Source of the DNA: Bathynomus jamesi
Taxonomy: Eukaryota; Arthropoda; Malacostraca; Isopoda; Cirolanidae
Reading direction: 5' to 3'
Assembly: GCA_023014485.1 (NCBI GenBank)
Contig: JAJOZX010000088.1
Location: forward strand, 2,011,001 to 2,075,000
DNA length: 64,000 nucleotides
The translations under genes were made by a program, and so were the position numbers. A model generated the notes under the pieces. It saw nothing but the letters and a program-made list of their open reading frames with translations. It searched no databases and was not told the origin of the DNA. This document shows positions 52,359 through 63,368 of the stretch, in pieces. Numbering within the stretch: the first letter of the stretch is position 1; the number at the start of each line of letters is the position of its first letter.

Positions 52359-52614
52359 CGCTTTACATTTATTTATTTACTTAACTTTTACGGGTGTATC
52401 AAATGCTCTTCAAATATTTTATTTCTGTACAGATTTTTATGCAATTTGCAAATTTAACTTTGTTTCACTAATCTTGTTACATTTAGGCCCTCTGTGTAAT
52501 GTTTTATTAAATTTTGGCAAGTACTGCATTAATCTTTGGAGAGATCCTATTTGAAAAAAAAACTCTTTACACTTTCTACTGGGAAATCCAAAATTAAATA
52601 TATATTATATATAT

Positions 52615-52645
<31 letters not shown>

Positions 52646-53220
52646 TAAAAAACACAATGAGCGTGTAAAAAATAATAAAATAACTAAACTCCCGAAAATT
52701 TAAAAGGTAAAAATATTTAAAAAAACACAAAAACCGCGAAACTTTTTGGGGCACGCAACCCTCCTCTTTCAGGCAGTGGCGGAAACGAAAAGTAGAAGCG
52801 AATGAAGAATTTTATTTTCTAGAGAATCATTATGCCTCTGGCAACTCAAAACAGCGGTGCAAAATGTTCTGAAGAAGGGGCGATTTAAAAAGACAAAAAT
52901 TGGCGATAAAGTCAAGCTGAAAAGTTTCGTTTTTAATATTGAAATTATCTTTATTTCTTTAAATAATAAAAGATTCAGCGAGTTTTCTTTTTTCATTATT
53001 AGTGACATTTAAAAGTAATTGAGCCTTGTTCATATCTATATTATGGTATCTTCTAAATGATGCTTGTACAAGGACGAGTTGTCATCTGCCGTGTTCAGAA
53101 TGTATTTATATTGGTAGAAACCGTCTTTTAAAATCAATCGTTTCACCACTATACTAATTCATAAAACAGTCTCTGCATATTTTAAATTTGGGGGAGTTTA
53201 GCTATTATATATATTATATG
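52356..53220. other. No clear gene; possible Penelope-like remnant
   Basis: (GT)n at 52625-52646. On the plus strand at 53060-53130 one frame reads CHLPCSECIYIGRNRLL, which resembles the C..C..YIG..R block of a GIY-YIG domain, with CGAAACTTTTTGGGG and TTCTGAAGAAGGGG nearby. This is suggestive only. Confidence 0.3.
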
Positions 53221-53254
53221 CACACACAACACACACACACACACACACACACAC

Positions 53255-53288
<34 letters not shown>

Positions 53289-53290
53289 CA
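53221..53290. repeat. (CA)n / (TA)n microsatellite
   Basis: An ACAC run with small interruptions followed by a TA run. Confidence 0.92.
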
Positions 53291-53503
53291 GACCATGCAT
53301 GGAACAAGGAACTCTTCTAGGAAAATTAAATCCACTATAGTCCGAATAAGTAATGGTAAATGACAAATACTATAGTTTTTTCTTTTTCATGATGCCAGCC
53401 CGACGTGGACAACGGGTCACTCGCAAAGAGGTCCCAAAAATATAGCTTCCCTCACCAACTATCTGCAAAGCAGATGGGATCCAGCTTTGGGACAGGATAT
53501 ATA

Positions 53504-54409
53504 CAGGGCGTCCCAAAAAAATGTATACACACTTTAACAGCTGATAGCTCAATTGATGTTTCTTTCTTTCCAAGTTAAACCCATTAGAATTAATAATGGC
53601 AGTCAGACTAAGCTTTGAACAAAGGAAATTCATTCTAAAATGCTACTGGAAGTGTGAAAACGCAGTTGAAGTGCAAAGACAGTTTAGGAGGGAGTTTCAA
53701 ACAGATCCACCAACGCGACTTACCATCACTCGAATTAGAGATAAGTTTGAAGCCGATGGAACTGTCCAGAATGTCCACAAGAAGCGTTCCGGAAGACCAC
53801 GGACATCGACAAGCCCCACAAAGCAAAAAAGAGTACTGGAAACGTATCACCAAAGTCCAAGAAAATCTGTGCGGCAAGCGAGTCGTGAGGTAGGAATTTC
53901 AGAATCGTCTGTCCAACGCATTTTGAAGCGCTGTCAATGGAAAAGTTACATTCCAAGATTAGTCCATGCTATTAATGAAGATGATCCGGACCGAAGAGTG
54001 GAGTATTGCGAGTGGTACTTGGCACGATGTGGATGTGGATTGGACGAAGGGGTTTCGTAGAATACCCTCCGCGTTCACCAGACCTCACACCACTAGACTT
54101 TTTTTTATGGGGATACTTAAAAGACAAAGTCTACGCTATAAAACCTGCAACAGTCGCTGAATTGAGAGCAGCCATTGAACGAGAATGCACACAAATACCA
54201 AACGAAATGTTTCGTGATGTTTGCGATTCCATTGCTTCGCGTTATCAGCAGTGCCTGGACCAGAACGGACGTCAGTTTGAAAACAGGCGTTGACAAAACA
54301 ATTAAATAATGTCTGTAGATTCTATTACATTTTGAAAATGAAATGTATTTTAATAAACACTGCCTTTATAATTATTTAAAGTGTGTATACATTTTTTTGG
54401 GACGCCCTG
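53504..54409 (+). mobile_element. DD41D-type element with internal deletion (906 bp)
   Basis: Perfect terminal inverted repeats CAGGGCGTCCCAAAAAAATG (continuing to TATACACACTTTAA) on both sides, TA duplications at 53502-53503 and 54410-54411. The internal transposase has lost its middle third. Intact ends mean it could in principle be moved by an active relative. Confidence 0.94.
53596..54293 (+). pseudogene. DD41D transposase, catalytic core deleted
   Basis: N-terminus [18 protein letters not shown], first helix-turn-helix with [12 protein letters not shown], linker [10 protein letters not shown] and second helix-turn-helix [20 protein letters not shown], ending at VEYCEWYLA (about 54020). 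The text then jumps to YPPRSPDLTPLDFFLWGYLK and the C-terminus NGRQFENRR. Two catalytic Asp and the segment between are missing, consistent with a deletion of roughly 0.4 kb compared with the element at 16.6 kb. The junction also changes frame. Confidence 0.9.
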
Positions 54410-54411
54410 TA

Positions 54412-54946
54412 TATACACACACACACTCGTACTCTCTGTAAGCATAGTCCTTTTAACTTGGAAATCTATTTTGTGAATAATTTTTTACTTCAGGCGTACG
54501 AAAGATAATATACAATATATGGAAAAAATCCCCTAAACCTCTTTTCCTTGGCGACTGTCCTCCATTATGTATATTCAAGTGATTATGGAATACAACGCAG
54601 TATCGGAAAAAAAGTTCACTTAAAAACATAAAATTTGTAAATGAACACTAAAAAATTTACTGAAAATAAAATAGAATTAAATATCGAAGGAAAATCAAAA
54701 TTTTACCAGTTAGTATTTTATTTATATTTTTTAAAAATTTTATGACTAGGTGAATTATTTCCTGAAATTGTACGGACAGCAGCAGATGAATAAAAATAAC
54801 AGAAAATAAAGTTGTTCCTTCATTCGTGAAAAAAGATAAATTCGTACAATGTGAATGGAATTATTTCTACACACTCTTATCCAGACATTATTGCATATAA
54901 AATATCTTATATTGCATATAAGGTAATAATAATTATTGGAAAGACA

Positions 54947-54981
<35 letters not shown>
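54412..54981. other. No gene; (TA)n at 54949-54981
   Basis: AT-rich with no coding signal, ending in a TA tract at the inverted-repeat element. Confidence 0.55.
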
Positions 54982-54985
<4 letters not shown>

Positions 54986-55715
54986 ACAGTCAAAGTGTGT
55001 AACCAGCCATTTCGCGTAATGGCTGAAACTTTTAGTCATTTCGTGAAATGGCTGTTTCACTTGGTCATTTCGCGAAATGACTAAAATCTTCAGCCATTAC
55101 GCGAAATGACAAATTCCACCTTGGTCATTTCGTGAAATGGCTAAAATGACTTTTGTCATGAATTCATAGAAATAACAAACATCACAATAAAATTGGAAAC
55201 CTTTTTTTAACTAACTACATCTGCTAAAACATACATACATCCACAGGTCTTTTCAAATAAGTAAGAAACACTCTTCAAATACACATTTTAACACATTTGA
55301 ACATTTGAACACATTTGAATTTGAATTTTCAATATAGAGGTTTTCAAATACTAACCGGGCCTTCAATGTTATTCCGATGTCCACCATTGAAGGCCCGGTT
55401 AGGTCAACTGTATGCCCTTGACAATTGGTTAGGTTAAGTCGTGTTATTTTCTTTAAAACTAACGAAAATAACAACTTAACCTAACCAATTGTCAAGGGCA
55501 TACAGTTGACCTAACCGGGCAAATGATCTTGTACGAAATGACCAAGATAGAATTCCAATCATTTCGCGTAATAGCTGAAGATTTTAGTCATTTCGCGAAA
55601 TGACCAAGTGAAACAGCCATTTCGCGAAATGACCAAGTGAAACAGCCATTTCGCGAAATGACTAAAAGTTTCAGCCATTACGCGAAATGGCTGGTTACAC
55701 ACTTTGACTGTAACA
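54982..55715. mobile_element. Inverted-repeat element with TTTCGCGAAA motif clusters and nested hairpins
   Basis: 734 bp. Ends TGTTACAGTCAAAGTGTGTA and its reverse complement. Each terminal third carries five near-copies of the palindrome CATTTCGCGAAATG (with CGTG or CGCGTAA variants) at roughly 20-40 bp spacing. The centre contains two further hairpins: 55353-55368/55385-55400 and about 55394-55451/55464-55519. No coding capacity. Flanked by TA-rich sequence. Family unknown to me. Confidence 0.88.
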
Positions 55716-56038
55716 TATACATATGATTAAATGTAACTCAATGACATTAAAAGTAGGTCGTTCTGTACTTTATGTAAGAATGGTGACTTAGAAATGGAAC
55801 ATCACCAGTTTCAGTTAATATTAGAAAATAAGCTTATAATTACAGTTTCAGGCTTGCTTTTCATATACATATAAAGGGGAACACAAATGGCCTATTTGAA
55901 TCATGTCTCGAAGTAAAATGAGAATTCTGTGACAGTTCGAGTCACATATACAAATGGTCAGATCGCTCACAGTCTCCGAAACAAATAGTGCAAGGATGTA
56001 ACTCCCTATACTCTATACATATACGAGTATATATATAT
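55716..56038. other. No gene recognised
   Basis: AT-rich, no coding signal, ends in TA repeats. Confidence 0.5.
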
Positions 56039-56050
56039 ATATATACTGTA

Positions 56051-56345
56051 TCCCCGCAAGGGGGTTCTAAGCTCGTGCTCTTGAGTGCTCTTTGTGCTCG
56101 TTTGTACGTGCTTGTTCCTGGAGGTTTCACGTGCGCCCTCCCGGCCCTAGCACCCAAGGATGATGGGGCTCGACCCTGCAGTCCTTGTCATCCTTGGTCT
56201 TTTTCCACTTCGACTGTCCCCTCCACCCTTTCTTTTTCCTCTGTCTTTCCTCTCACTTTTTCTTTGTTTTTCCGCTGAGATATGCCCTTTAAATAGAGGC
56301 GAATCGGTTCTTCCTGAACTAAAAAAAAAAAAAAAAAAAAAAATA
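56051..56345 (+). mobile_element. Retroposon with poly(A) tail and 12-bp target duplication
   Basis: Begins TCCCCGCAAGGGGGTTCTAA, runs through a pyrimidine-rich stretch, and ends in about 23 A residues (56321-56343). ATATATACTGTA is found immediately before (56039-56050) and after the tail (56346-56357). This is the signature of LINE-mediated reverse transcription. It could be a SINE or the short 3' end of a LINE. No coding text recognised. Confidence 0.8.
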
Positions 56346-56365
56346 ATATATACTGTATATATATA

Positions 56366-58900
56366 TTAGACTGTTTCACGATTATATGGTAATTTTTCAA
56401 ATTGAATTTTGATAAACGCACACACTTTTATTTTTTTATATAAAGGAAGAAAAACAAATAGACAAAATAGCATTTTATTTGAATGATAAAAAGGCACCCC
56501 TCAGATGGCACTTCTTTTACATTAATGGATAATTAGAGCAAATATAAGACTGAACGAAAAATATGTTTTAAAACAAAGCGACTTAAATTCTATTTAAGAC
56601 ATATATTGATTAAGAATATAAGGATTTCAGTGGCTGAGGGACCTCCTTTCTCTGATTTTCAATGATTTGAAAGGCCAGTTGTCTCTCTTCCTCACTCTTT
56701 CTGAGCTTCTCATTAAACTCTGTAGCCAGTTTGACTCCTCGTTCAGCACAGTCGTTGATTACTTTGACTGCTATGACCCGATTACGGTGCTCCTCAATGT
56801 CTTCAAGTTTCTTGGGAATTTCTATTTTCAAACACTTGAAGAAGTCTTGTGTTTGAGTTGTGACAAAACTGGTAATCTTTAAGTCATTGGGGTTTTGCAA
56901 CATTCGGGGGTCCACCTTTCTTGCCCTCACTTTTCGAGGAGGCGCGTGGTGAAGGTTGTGGAGCATTAGAACCTTATCATCTTCAGTCACGAGGTTTGAG
57001 AAAAAGCCAAATCCTACAAGATCCTCACTCAAGTACCAACCATGGTTCTGAAGTTTTTGAGGGCTGTAGCACCCACTTCCTTATCAACCTGGATCTTGTA
57101 GATATGTAGCATCTTGAGGAGGGCCAAATCATTTGTTGGAGCATCAATTCCAACTGGAGATGTATACAAGCTTGAAGATAAACTGTCACTGAAAAGGCGT
57201 TTATTCGTATCAGAGCTTGTTTTTCATGAGGGGTGAGAAGGAATTGGTTCCTAAATAAGTAAATTTTTAAGGAATAGATGCCCTTTCCCATCCATCTAGC
57301 TCTGCTGTAAGCTCCTGGGTAGTGGAATCTGCTATCAGAGCCTTTATTTGTTTTAGGCATTGGACAACCAAGGAAGATAAGTGCAAGTTCTAAGTATTCC
57401 CTGTAGTCACCTCGAGTGTGGCCCTCTTGAAGTTTGGAGTTGATGAAAGAAATAAGCTTGTCTCTGTGCTTCAAGATCCAATGATCTAAAGATTCTGAGG
57501 TGAGATCATTGGGTTCATAGGGCTTGTAATTCTGCTGATCAATGTTATCCCAACAATCTCTGAATCGATTGAATAAGGGAATTTGTGGACCCGAAGAAGA
57601 GAAAAACATGTCAAAAACTGCAGTGATAAGAAGCTCGTGGATATGGTGGCGGCATGCCAGAAAAAGGAGTGATCTCTGAAGGGCCTTTTGGATGATGGTA
57701 CAAGCCCCAGCATGGATACCTGTATTGCTTGCAGTAGTATCAAAACAAAGGCCTGCTACCCACTCATTTACTTGTGGCCATTGCTTCAAGACATCTAAAA
57801 CTGCTCTCCCCATTTCTTCTCCCGTTCCAGAAATAAGCTTTGGAATAGACAGTAATTTTTCTAATTCGCCTGCACCAGTCACAACAATGGGCATTACATC
57901 AATCTTACCCCCATGCATGGATGGAAGAAGCTTTCCATCAAAATGAATTATTAAAGGGGTATTTGGTTGGAAACTGGCTTTAATGTCTTCTCCCATCTGC
58001 ATCCGTGTTGATCGCCGAGACCTGTAGATAGAGGATGATGAAAGTGTGATCTCTTCAATTTCCACTCCAGCAGATGAAAGGGCAGGTGCCACAATGTGCA
58101 TAGCAGCTCTTGCAGATGTTCCAGTGCGGTCCAGAGCAGCCAAGAACTTTTTATCCCTAACAATTACACCTGGTTCAAGCTTCTCCTTTTTTGAAGATGA
58201 TGATGAGAGTGCTCTGTAGAACAATTCATCACCAGATGATTCTTCACTTCCTCCTGAACCGGAATTTTCACATTGGTTGAGATCCACAACCTTTGTCAAT
58301 TGCCTCATTTCTTCCTTTGATTTCCTGCGAAGTTTTTCCATTCTTTCCATGCTTATCTGTCGTGCTTTTGCCTTTCTTGAAAACTCCTTGTCTTCTGGAC
58401 CCATAATCATTTTCCGATCGTTCCTTTGATCCTTAAGAAAATCTTTATCCTCCTGCAATTTTATTTCTGTTTCCACTTCTGAATGAGCTACATCGAAAAG
58501 CTTCTTTAAGCTGGTGACAAATTCTGCTTCATTCTTCTCTTGGGTAGGAGTTCGTCGAGTTCGGTTCTTGACCAGCCCTTCATGCTTATTGTAAAGCCTT
58601 TTAAGCTTTGAGACAATATAAGGCTTGTGGGATGTAATTAAGGAGGCTTTTTCCCACATAGCAATAACTTCGTTGGCTACAGTTGCGCAAGCTACAGAGA
58701 CATTTTGCTTTCCCACCTTAATGTGATAAAAAGACGTTTAAGGACATCACTGTTAGTTGGAAGCTGCTTCTCAGAAAAACCCTCTTCCAGCACTTGTCCG
58801 ACCAACCAGACTTCACACTTGTTTCTGGTTTTTTGCCATAATTCTGAGGGAAAAAGTTTTACCACCTGTTAGTCTTAATAATAATATAATATAATCATTA
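56366..58900 (-). mobile_element. Transposon family member C (right end not found)
   Basis: A minus-strand gene homologous to genes A and B. A possible terminus TTAGACTGTTTCACGATT lies next to TATATA at 56366 but diverges from TTAGGGTG. No matching inverted end was found to the right, so the 58900 limit is only the last recognisable coding text. Confidence 0.7.
56610..58860 (-). pseudogene. Transposase-like gene C, unnamed family, without introns in the core
   Basis: Longest copy of the A/B/C/D family. The N-terminal block QLPTNSDVLKRLF (about 58760) is separated by a frameshift near 58725 from the 563-codon open frame (57025-58716). Blocks: KLKRLYNKHEGLVK, a charged coiled-coil-like region (KLQEDKDFLKDQRNDRK), a Ser-rich acidic stretch (SGSGGSEESSGDE), IIHFDGKLLP, GLCFDTTASNTGIHAGAC, LACRHHIHELLI, GDYREYLELALIFLGC, YPGAYSRARWMGKGIYSLKI, and after two frameshifts (near 57175 and 57050) GWYLSEDLVGFGFFSN and NDCAERGVKL. 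The DTTASNTG to CRHH region is contiguous, unlike gene B, where an intron interrupts it. Confidence 0.82.
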
Positions 58901-59630
58901 ATCACTCACCTAAATTATATTATGACTTGATTACTGTAAGAAAGTTGTAAAGTAACATGAAGTAACCTTTCTAGAACAGTAAACTTGTGAAAATATCAGT
59001 AATTATAGATGAAAAAGCAAATAAAACATCATATAATCCATAAAGGGAAAAAATGGAAATTCTAGAATAGTTATCCTGAAGGAAGAATTTTCTAGAATTC
59101 TCTCTAAAGAATATAGGGGGGTTACTGGACCATTCCTGAAAATGACCTACTTATCTTCCAATTTTATTTATGAATTTTATATACCAAATTTAAGAGGACA
59201 TCACAAAATAAATAAATATATTTGCCAGAAAAATGAAAATTTTCTCATGAGGGGTAAAATAGATATGCATTGAGGGGTGGGATAACAATAAGCTCTTGTC
59301 TTAATATTTTGCATGAAGTCTTTATTCATGACATATTACTTTTTAGTATGTGTGCGTTGAGCCATCCCAAACTGGATGACAAGAGGGAATAGCGTTGTCA
59401 CTGACTTTTTCAGACGATGCTATTAAGTGCGACTCTTTGAAGAAAGGACAAAGCGAATCCTCAGAAGAAAGGACAAAGCGAAAATTCAAAGGCTATAAAA
59501 GTGTGATACAGGTATTAAATTCATAAAGGGAAAATCGCATTAGCGTCTTTGTCTCTAAAGAGGTAAAATCCGCTTTCCTTAAGTTACCACTCCCATTACA
59601 ACAGTATATTCCCCCATTTTCATAAGGTAT

Positions 59631-59633
<3 letters not shown>

Positions 59634-59667
<34 letters not shown>
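59634..59667. repeat. (CA)n microsatellite
   Basis: Uninterrupted AC dinucleotides. Confidence 0.95.
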
Positions 59668-59671
<4 letters not shown>

Positions 59672-59721
59672 TCTCCACGTGAGCAAGATACTGACATTTT
59701 TAGTTTCCACTCCTGTTGAAC

Positions 59722-59780
59722 AAAACCAGGCTAAATTAGCCTAAACTGACCTAATCTAACCTACTTTAACCTAACGTAAC
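59722..59780. repeat. Degenerate CCTAA (TTAGG-like) run
   Basis: CCTAAACTGACCTAATCTAACCTACTTTAACCTAACGTAAC: about six pentamer-like units related to CCTAA, the complement of the arthropod telomere repeat TTAGG, but irregular. It may be chance in an AT-rich sequence. Confidence 0.35.
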
Positions 59781-59800
59781 GAGAAGTATTGAAGATAAAA

Positions 59801-61390
59801 TTAAGTAGTGTGGGTCCATTTGGTGCGAGGAGATGCAAGTTGCATTTGATGCGAGTAGGGGTAATGAGGGAGTGGGGTTTGTATTTGGTGCGAGTGGGGG
59901 TAGTGAGGGAAAGGGGATGCACTTAGTGCAAGTGAAGGTTTCCCCATGACCACAACAAATGCTTCTCCATCAATCATTAGGCAGGAAGTTCCATCCATGG
60001 TAACCTCTGGTGGACAGTCAACCCCATGTGTCAACACATCAGCTAAAAGTGCCATGTTACCTGTCCGCAGATCACCATTTGTGTCTGCAAGGGCCACTGC
60101 CACTGCTTATGTTGTAGAACGTTGTGAAGATCGGCCTTCTTCCCAGCTTGGTGTGCTGAAGGCGCTAAAGAATATGCCTATCTGCCTTGATTGTTGCTTC
60201 TCTGCCCTTGTTTTCTCTACCTACAGTGTAAAAAGTGGAGAATGTGGGGCCCTAGTCTTGTGAAGGAGTTCTGTGAACTTGACCTGTACTTCACCTTCAT
60301 TCACAAAAGCGAGTCGCCCCTTCACGAATCTGTGAAACTCTGCCTGACCTAGTGTTTCAGCATTCAGGAGAGATTCTTCAATCTCACTGGTTGCCAAGTC
60401 CTTTGTGGAAATGTCCTGTAGTGTATTACAAAATCTTTCTGGTGCAAAGACTGTGAATTTCTGCAGAACTGACGCAATCTTGTTTTCATCCTCACCATCC
60501 CGCTTCATCCTCCCTGGGGTGGATGCATTCTGAATCATTTGGTTATCATGTTCAAACATAAACATAGCCTTGATTTTGGCTGCAATGCATGCCCTGAGGT
60601 TGTATGACAGTGCCTATCTGTTGAATGTGATGTAGTTTTGGTGATGCCTACAATTCCTCCTGCTTTCTTGCCAGTATTCTTCAGCCATTCCTGACTATGA
60701 TTATAGTCCACTTGGTGTATCTTTTCCATACCTTACCAAGTTCCAAAACATAGCCTTTTTCTGCTGGATGTCGCAACTCTTTCACAAGCCAAACAATCGC
60801 TAAGTCTAAATGTTTGGCTTCTTCCCCTCGGAAGCAATTAGATCACCTGTTCCAGCTACACGGACACTCATATGATGTTCGAATTTCGAAGCCTCCAAAA
60901 TCTGGTTACTCATAATCATAGTTCTGACTTCTGACTGAGCACAGTTTCTGCTTTGAACTACTTTCCTGACAGAAAAGGCAAACATTCCAGTCCACAGGGC
61001 ATGTCTGACTGCGTAATCCAGAGAGGGATAATCTAGAAGTAGCCACATCTATGCTGGGTAACCCCATGCTTGTTGAGGGTTTTATTTCTGAGTGTTCTCG
61101 CTTTTGTAATCTTTTAATTTTTCCCTTATCTGTATAGGTAGCACAACAGCTTTTATGTCATGCCAGTGATGATGCTCCCTCTGAACCAGCCTTCAAGACT
61201 GATGTTAATATGTTAATTGCATCTCTATATTTGACATCTCTAAGCTTTTATCTTACGCTGGTAGCTTCTCTTATTGAAGCTATGCCTTGTGGTGTAGCAA
61301 CAAACAGTACATCAGATTTAGATTCTTGACAGATGATGTAGTGCTCTCTAAACATTGGAGTGAATCTCTTCAAACTGGCTCACTCCATTG
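59801..61390 (-). pseudogene. Decayed dispersed gene of unknown family
   Basis: Minus-strand fragments: REHYIICQESKSDVLFVATP (about 61340), DWNVCLFCQESSSKQKLCSV (about 60960), YAVRHALWTGMFAFSV, GGIVGITKTTS (about 60640), ALSYNLRACIAAKIKAMFMF (about 60560, after a TAG), EHDNQMIQNASTPGRMKRDG, KDLATSEIEESLLNAETLGQ (about 60390), and ALADTNGDLRTGNMALLADV with TMDGTSCLMIDGEAFVVVMG (59960-60100). I recall this block order from repeat-associated proteins in many invertebrates, without a known function. Many frame breaks. The C-terminus ends in a repetitive GTGCGAGTGGGGGTAGTGAG-type stretch. Confidence 0.65.
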
Positions 61391-61568
61391 GTAATCTGCA
61401 ATGAATGTGACAAAAAGGACTTTAGTCTGGAAAATGACACTTATATGATTGTAGGTGGTTTTGTCAAAGAAAATAATTTTCAACAGACAAACACAGGGAG
61501 TGAAACCCTGAAGAATAGCAAGATTACAGAAGACAGAAAGTCTCCTTCTAATATAGTGTAGTCTAAAG

Positions 61569-61800
61569 CAGTGGTGGCGAACCTATAGCACGCGTGCCCA
61601 TTTCGGCACGCGATCAAATTTGCCTGGCACGCCTAAGCAAAATGCAATAACGTTGCAATATGAGTATAAAATAATAGACTTAATATTTATAATTTGGTGT
61701 AATATATATATATATATAAACTTTGGTGGGCACGCGAATTTTTTTTTATGGTTTACATGTTTTTTTTGGCACGCGACTGTAAAAAGGTTCGCCAACCCTG
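61569..61800. mobile_element. hAT MITE (232 bp), near-perfect 8-bp target duplication
   Basis: Starts CAGTGGTGGCGAACCTATAG, ends AGGTTCGCCAACCCTG. Flanks GTCTAAAG (61561-61568) and GTCTGAAG (61801-61808) match at 7 of 8 positions. Internal inverted GGCACGCG motifs flank an AT-rich centre with (TA)n. No coding capacity. Confidence 0.93.
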
Positions 61801-61808
61801 GTCTGAAG

Positions 61809-62707
61809 CATACACATTATTCTGTTTTACGTCCCGGCTATTTTTATACTTAGGAGTAAACATTAAATCACAATAATGATGTATTTACATGCAAATAGTT
61901 TAGTGCAAATAAGGTGCAGTGCTACAAAGCCGCTTCACACAAAACAACTTCTCGCAACTTCTCACAACTTCTCGCATGCACTTTGGCACGGCTTTGAAGC
62001 ATGAATATGTTTGTATTTGTTTTGGTTAGCAAAGGTGTCACTTTTTATAAACATTTATCAATATAGAAATTACAGCTCAGGTACCTGCAAAGGAAATGTA
62101 CAAATGTTATATATTCTTTAATATAGACTAAATTAAATCAACAAATCCAGGTGTGATTTTTATAATAACATGTAACTAAGCAGTTGTTACATATCACGGC
62201 ACATAAAAGTACCATTTTGTTATATTACAAGTATTATACATGAAATTAAATACACTCAAAATTCGCTTATTTTGGCCATATTTTTTACACATATAAAAAT
62301 AGCCATTGAACATACAATACTGAAGTGTCTTCATATTTGATAAATCTTTTGCATTTCCTTGTATGGAAAATGTGGGTAAAGACCCAAAGATCACCTCTTT
62401 ATCATCAGCCATTACCAAGATTATGGACGTTTTTAGATTTCAGCGGTGGCCATTTTGTTTTCCGACAATTTAGGCTTTAAACGACAAAATCCAGCTTGAT
62501 AAATAAAATATTTGGATTCAGCACACCCAAATCCTTTAAAAATAAATTGTTTACCTGCTTTTCCTCAAAAATGCTTCCTACTGTCTAAATATATCTGGAA
62601 AATGGGTCTAGTCTAAAATAATAATTTTTCCCATGTTATATGACAAAGCTATCAGATACTCTGAACTACCCAAGTATTATATATCATTTTAAATTCATTA
62701 AATATTA

Positions 62708-62708
<1 letters not shown>
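61809..62708. other. No gene recognised
   Basis: AT-rich. A short direct repeat AACTTCTCGCAACTTCTCAC is at 61950-61975. Nothing else supported. Confidence 0.5.

Positions 62709-62759
<51 letters not shown>
62709..62759. repeat. (GT)n microsatellite
   Basis: About 25 uninterrupted GT dinucleotides. Confidence 0.96.
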
Positions 62760-62763
<4 letters not shown>

Positions 62764-62954
62764 AATCCTGAGCGAAATGAAATATGCGGAAAAGTAAATA
62801 TTTTCCTTTCTTTTGTGCCAAAAATGTTTCTTTTTCTGCTTTTCAAACTCTTTTCACTGCTTATGACAGACGCTGAAAATGTCAGATGTTCTTCTATTCT
62901 CTTTAATGGCTTTTAACGCTACAGTACAATACACCAATACGCACGTACAGTATA

Positions 62955-62957
<3 letters not shown>

Positions 62958-63017
<60 letters not shown>

Positions 63018-63027
63018 CATATATATA
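62958..63027. repeat. (TA)n microsatellite
   Basis: TA tract with TATACATA interruptions, left of a MITE-like repeat. Confidence 0.95.
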
Positions 63028-63029
63028 CA

Positions 63030-63367
63030 CAAAGGAGCGGATTAACTGTATTTGGGGCATGAGGCTAATTTTACTTTGGGGGCCCTTTTCTATAGATTTT
63101 TATTAACAATACATGTACAGTACGTAGTACATTTACACGAATTATATGTACGGTGCTTAGCTTAGGCTAATTGAGAAACAAACTTAAAAGAACCTTAACA
63201 CTGTATTTTGCCATTTGCTACCAAACAGTATTAAACAAACTTTACTTTAGGGCCTATAAAACATAAAATAAAACGGAATTTGTCAGTTTGTGTACTCTGT
63301 CATATTTAATCAAGCATGGGGGCCTGAGGCTTCAGCCTCAATTGCTTCAATGATGATAATCCGCCAC

Positions 63368-63368
<1 letters not shown>
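63030..63368. repeat. MITE-like repeat between two (TA)n tracts
   Basis: The left end CAAAGGAGCGGATTAACTGT is partly matched by the reverse complement of the right end, CACAGTGGCGGATTATC. GGGGGCC blocks occur near both ends, similar to text near both ends of the hAT element at 42936-49466. Possibly a non-autonomous relative. The target site is hidden in TA repeats. Confidence 0.6.

Larger units (their letters stand above)
58901..59800. other. No gene; small repeats
   Basis: A direct repeat GAAGAAAGGACAAAGCGAA occurs twice near 59436-59480. (CA)n lies at 59634-59667. A degenerate CCTAA-rich run is at 59722-59780. No coding signal. Confidence 0.5.

Noticed and set aside
51602..52554. Long hydrophobic plus-strand frames (184 and 152 codons) as membrane proteins
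   Set aside because: They are antisense shadows of the minus-strand LINE and of AT-rich sequence; the minus strand carries the conserved text.
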